Below, piece by piece: positions 21,533 through 23,141 of a stretch of DNA of 23,141 nucleotides (the first letter of the stretch is position 1; each line of letters starts with the position of its first letter). The notes beneath the pieces were generated by a model. That model was not told where the DNA came from and ran no database searches. It saw nothing but the letters and a program-made list of their open reading frames with translations. The position numbers were made by a program, and so were the translations under genes. This DNA is from DATFPK01 sp035264885 (GTDB lineage: Bacteria > Actinomycetota > Thermoleophilia > Solirubrobacterales > 70-9): contig DATFPK010000113.1 in the NCBI GenBank assembly GCA_035264885.1, forward strand, positions 1-23,141. The letters run 5' to 3'.

Positions 21533-23013
21533 CGTCCGGCCGCCACCCGCAGCGTGCGGAGCTCGCGGTCGGCTGCCCCGCGGACCGACCCGCCGTGGGC
21601 GACGCTCTCCGCCACGTAGTCGAGCGTCTCGCGGGTCAGCCGCTCGCCGGGCAGGACGTTGGGGATGCCGGGCGGGTAGGCGGCCAGCGACTCCGCCGCG
21701 ACCCGGCCCTCGGCGCCGTCGAAAGGCACGACCTCCTGCGGCCCCAGGAACGCCTCGCGCGGCGTCATGACCAGCTCGCCCCACGGCGGCGGCGGCGCGA
21801 ACTCAGGCTGCTCGGCCGGCGGATCGGCCCCGATTCGCTCGACCGTCCGGCGCAGCGCCGCGACCAGCCGCTCGACCAGCGGACGGGCCGGCGCTCCCAT
21901 GCCGAAGACCCCGACGGCGACATTCTCGGCGAACAGCTCGAAGTTGATGTCGTCCTCGCTGCGGGCGATGTCGGCGAGACGGTATCCCGTCGAGCCGGTG
22001 CCGCGGACGTCGATCGAGAGACGGAGCGGGTCCCACCCGGCGACTCCGGCGCGGCCGACCATGCGCTCGTCGAGCACGTCGAGGCCGGGCACCTCGCGGA
22101 TTGCGTCGCGGGCGGCGTGAAGCGCCGCGATCGTCTCCGACAGCAGGTCTTCGCCGCGGGTCGCGGCCAGGCGGCGCGCGGCATCGAGCGAGCCGCAGAG
22201 AAGCCCGCTGGGGCTGGTCGACTCGACGAGGCTGACGCAGCGGTCGACCACGGCGGCCTCGATCCTGTCGCCGGCGCCGAGATGGAGCATCGCCGCCTGG
22301 GTCAGGCTGCCGACGATCTTGTGGGTGGATGAGATGACGAGGTCGGCGCCGGCGGCAAGCGCGTCGGGCGGGAGGTCCGGATGGAATCGCAGGTGGGCGC
22401 CCCACGCCTCGTCGACGACCAGGGGGAGACCGCGGGCATGCGCCGCCTCGGCCATTCCCTCGAGGTCGGCGCAGGCCCCGAAGTAGGTGGGGGAGACGAC
22501 TATCGCTCCCACCGCGCCCGGCGTCGCGTCGAGCGCGCCGGCCAGCGATTCCGGCGTGAGGCAGTGGGCGACGCCGAGCTCGGGATCCAGCTCCGGGGAG
22601 ACGAACGCCGGCCGCAGCCCCGCCACGACGGCCCCGTCGATCACCGAGGAGTGGACGTTGCGCTGGACGACGACCCGCTCGCCCGCGTGGGCCAGCGCGA
22701 GGCAGGCGGCGTGGTTTCCCTGCGAGGCGCCGTTGATCAGGAACCAGGTGCGTCTCGCTCCCCAGGCGCGTGCCGCCAGCCGCTGGGCCTGCTCGAACGG
22801 CGGCGGCTCCTGGTCGGTCGCCTCTGCCACCACGTCGATCCCCTGGATCAAGGATGGGATGTCGTGGTGCAGCGCCGTGTCTCCGACGAGCTCGACCAGG
22901 GCCGGGTCGGCGCCCGGCCCCCCCTTGTGGCCGGGGACGTGGAGGCGGCCCGGGTCCCGCCCGGCGTATTCCAGGAGCGCGTCGACGTACGGCGTCGATG
23001 ACTGTTCCGCCAT
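21529..23013 (-). CDS. Orn/Lys/Arg decarboxylase, probable arginine decarboxylase
   Basis: This is a 494-aa PLP enzyme of the group III (aspartate-aminotransferase fold) decarboxylases, close in size to Bacillus SpeA/YaaO proteins and without the extra N-terminal wing of E. coli AdiA/CadA. Motifs are LHVPGHKGG (24-32), the acidic cofactor residue in VVDEAWGAH (199-207), and the PLP lysine in SSTHKIVGSLTQ (K232). The C-terminal domain ends with VVPFDGAEGR and AAYPPGIPNVLPGE. Coupling to the agmatinase makes arginine the most likely substrate, giving agmatine and then putrescine. The start is ATG 23013, with TAGACT 7 nt upstream. A longer frame to 23124 would cross this promoter and the upstream gene's tail. 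Confidence 0.88.
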   Translation of the reverse strand: MAEQSSTPYVDALLEYAGRDPGRLHVPGHKGGPGADPALVELVGDTALHHDIPSLIQGIDVVAEATDQEPPPFEQAQRLAARAWGARRTWFLINGASQGNHAACLALAHAGERVVVQRNVHSSVIDGAVVAGLRPAFVSPELDPELGVAHCLTPESLAGALDATPGAVGAIVVSPTYFGACADLEGMAEAAHARGLPLVVDEAWGAHLRFHPDLPPDALAAGADLVISSTHKIVGSLTQAAMLHLGAGDRIEAAVVDRCVSLVESTSPSGLLCGSLDAARRLAATRGEDLLSETIAALHAARDAIREVPGLDVLDERMVGRAGVAGWDPLRLSIDVRGTGSTGYRLADIARSEDDINFELFAENVAVGVFGMGAPARPLVERLVAALRRTVERIGADPPAEQPEFAPPPPWGELVMTPREAFLGPQEVVPFDGAEGRVAAESLAAYPPGIPNVLPGERLTRETLDYVAESVAHGGSVRGAADRELRTLRVAAGR

Positions 23014-23020
23014 CGTGCCG

Positions 23021-23026
23021 AGTCTA
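23021..23026 (-). promoter_or_regulatory. -10 element, leaderless start of the decarboxylase/agmatinase pair
   Basis: TAGACT (minus) ends 7 nt before ATG 23013. No Shine-Dalgarno sequence is visible. Confidence 0.58.
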
Positions 23027-23069
23027 GGTCCGCGCCCCGCCCTGGCGGAGCTGGACGGCCCGGCCGTGG

Positions 23070-23141
23070 TCAGGCGCCGTGCGGCGGCTCGCCGCCGGCG
23101 TAGGAGGAGTAGGGGTACCACCATTCCTTCGGCGCGATCTC
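23070..23141 (-). CDS. C-terminal tail of an unknown protein (partial, runs off the right edge)
   Basis: An open minus-strand frame enters from the edge and ends at TGA 23072-23070. It gives 23 residues with aromatic and proline-rich content (KEWWYPYSSYAGGEPPHGA). The stop is 56 nt before the decarboxylase start, a normal spacing for consecutive genes. Nothing in this short tail identifies a family. The composition is unlike a random GC-rich frame, which favours a real gene. Confidence 0.45.
   Translation of the reverse strand, partial: EIAPKEWWYPYSSYAGGEPPHGA

Noticed and set aside
23014..23124. 37-residue N-terminal extension of the decarboxylase
   Set aside because: It is Arg/Ala/Leu low-complexity sequence, overlaps the upstream gene's tail and crosses the TAGACT promoter. 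The family-like sequence starts just after ATG 23013.

Overview
The window is about 70% GC and reads as a chromosomal segment of a high-GC actinobacterium. The gene families (FHA-HTH, CBU_0592-like, GGDEF, STAS, DUF2294), the dense coding and the promoter style suggest Thermoleophilia (Solirubrobacterales/Gaiellales-like). That placement is an inference, as no rRNA or marker gene is present. I see no transposase, phage gene, CRISPR array or toxin-antitoxin pair.

Layout. 1-1450: start of a minus-strand membrane protein, tRNA-Val(UAC), a USP-like protein, a lipocalin-like protein and a 53-aa membrane microprotein. 1447-5570: a secreted TolB-like propeller, a PAS-GGDEF diguanylate cyclase and a short, single-TM FtsH-type protease. 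5690-7450: an SGNH hydrolase coupled to an FHA-HTH protein, then a CBU_0592-like membrane protein. 7300-12650: a cyclopropane-fatty-acid-synthase-like methyltransferase, divergent from a coupled run of FAD oxidoreductase, secreted TIM-barrel/peptidoglycan-binding protein and secreted zinc metallopeptidase. 12650-15860: an FAH-family hydrolase, tRNA-Asp(GUC), and an SDR/TetR divergon with two operators, followed by an NTF2-like gene. 15866-18490: a membrane-anchored sulfatase/PEtN-transferase-like enzyme, a small membrane protein and a zinc ribbon. 18640-23141 (minus strand): a PLP decarboxylase coupled to an agmatinase, which gives a plausible arginine-agmatine-putrescine route, then an enolase-superfamily protein, DUF2294, a STAS antagonist, and the tail of an unknown gene at the edge.

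The most striking cross-cutting signal is transcriptional. Roughly half of the genes have a TANNNT-type -10 hexamer ending 6-8 nt before the start codon and no Shine-Dalgarno sequence, which predicts leaderless mRNAs. In two places the TAG stop codon of the upstream gene is itself the first half of that hexamer. The same element sits 7 nt before the mature 5' end of tRNA-Val. The pattern fixes several starts and exposes the 53-aa gene. Genes without it have a clear ribosome-binding site or overlap the upstream stop (ATGA/GTGA).

I did not find a gene cluster I would call a new defence or biosynthetic system. The best leads are the compact leaderless/stop-promoter architecture, the paired operators of the TetR/SDR divergon, an SDR with YxxxR in place of YxxxK, the minimal FtsH variant, and a symmetric dyad centred on the promoter of the CBU_0592-like gene.
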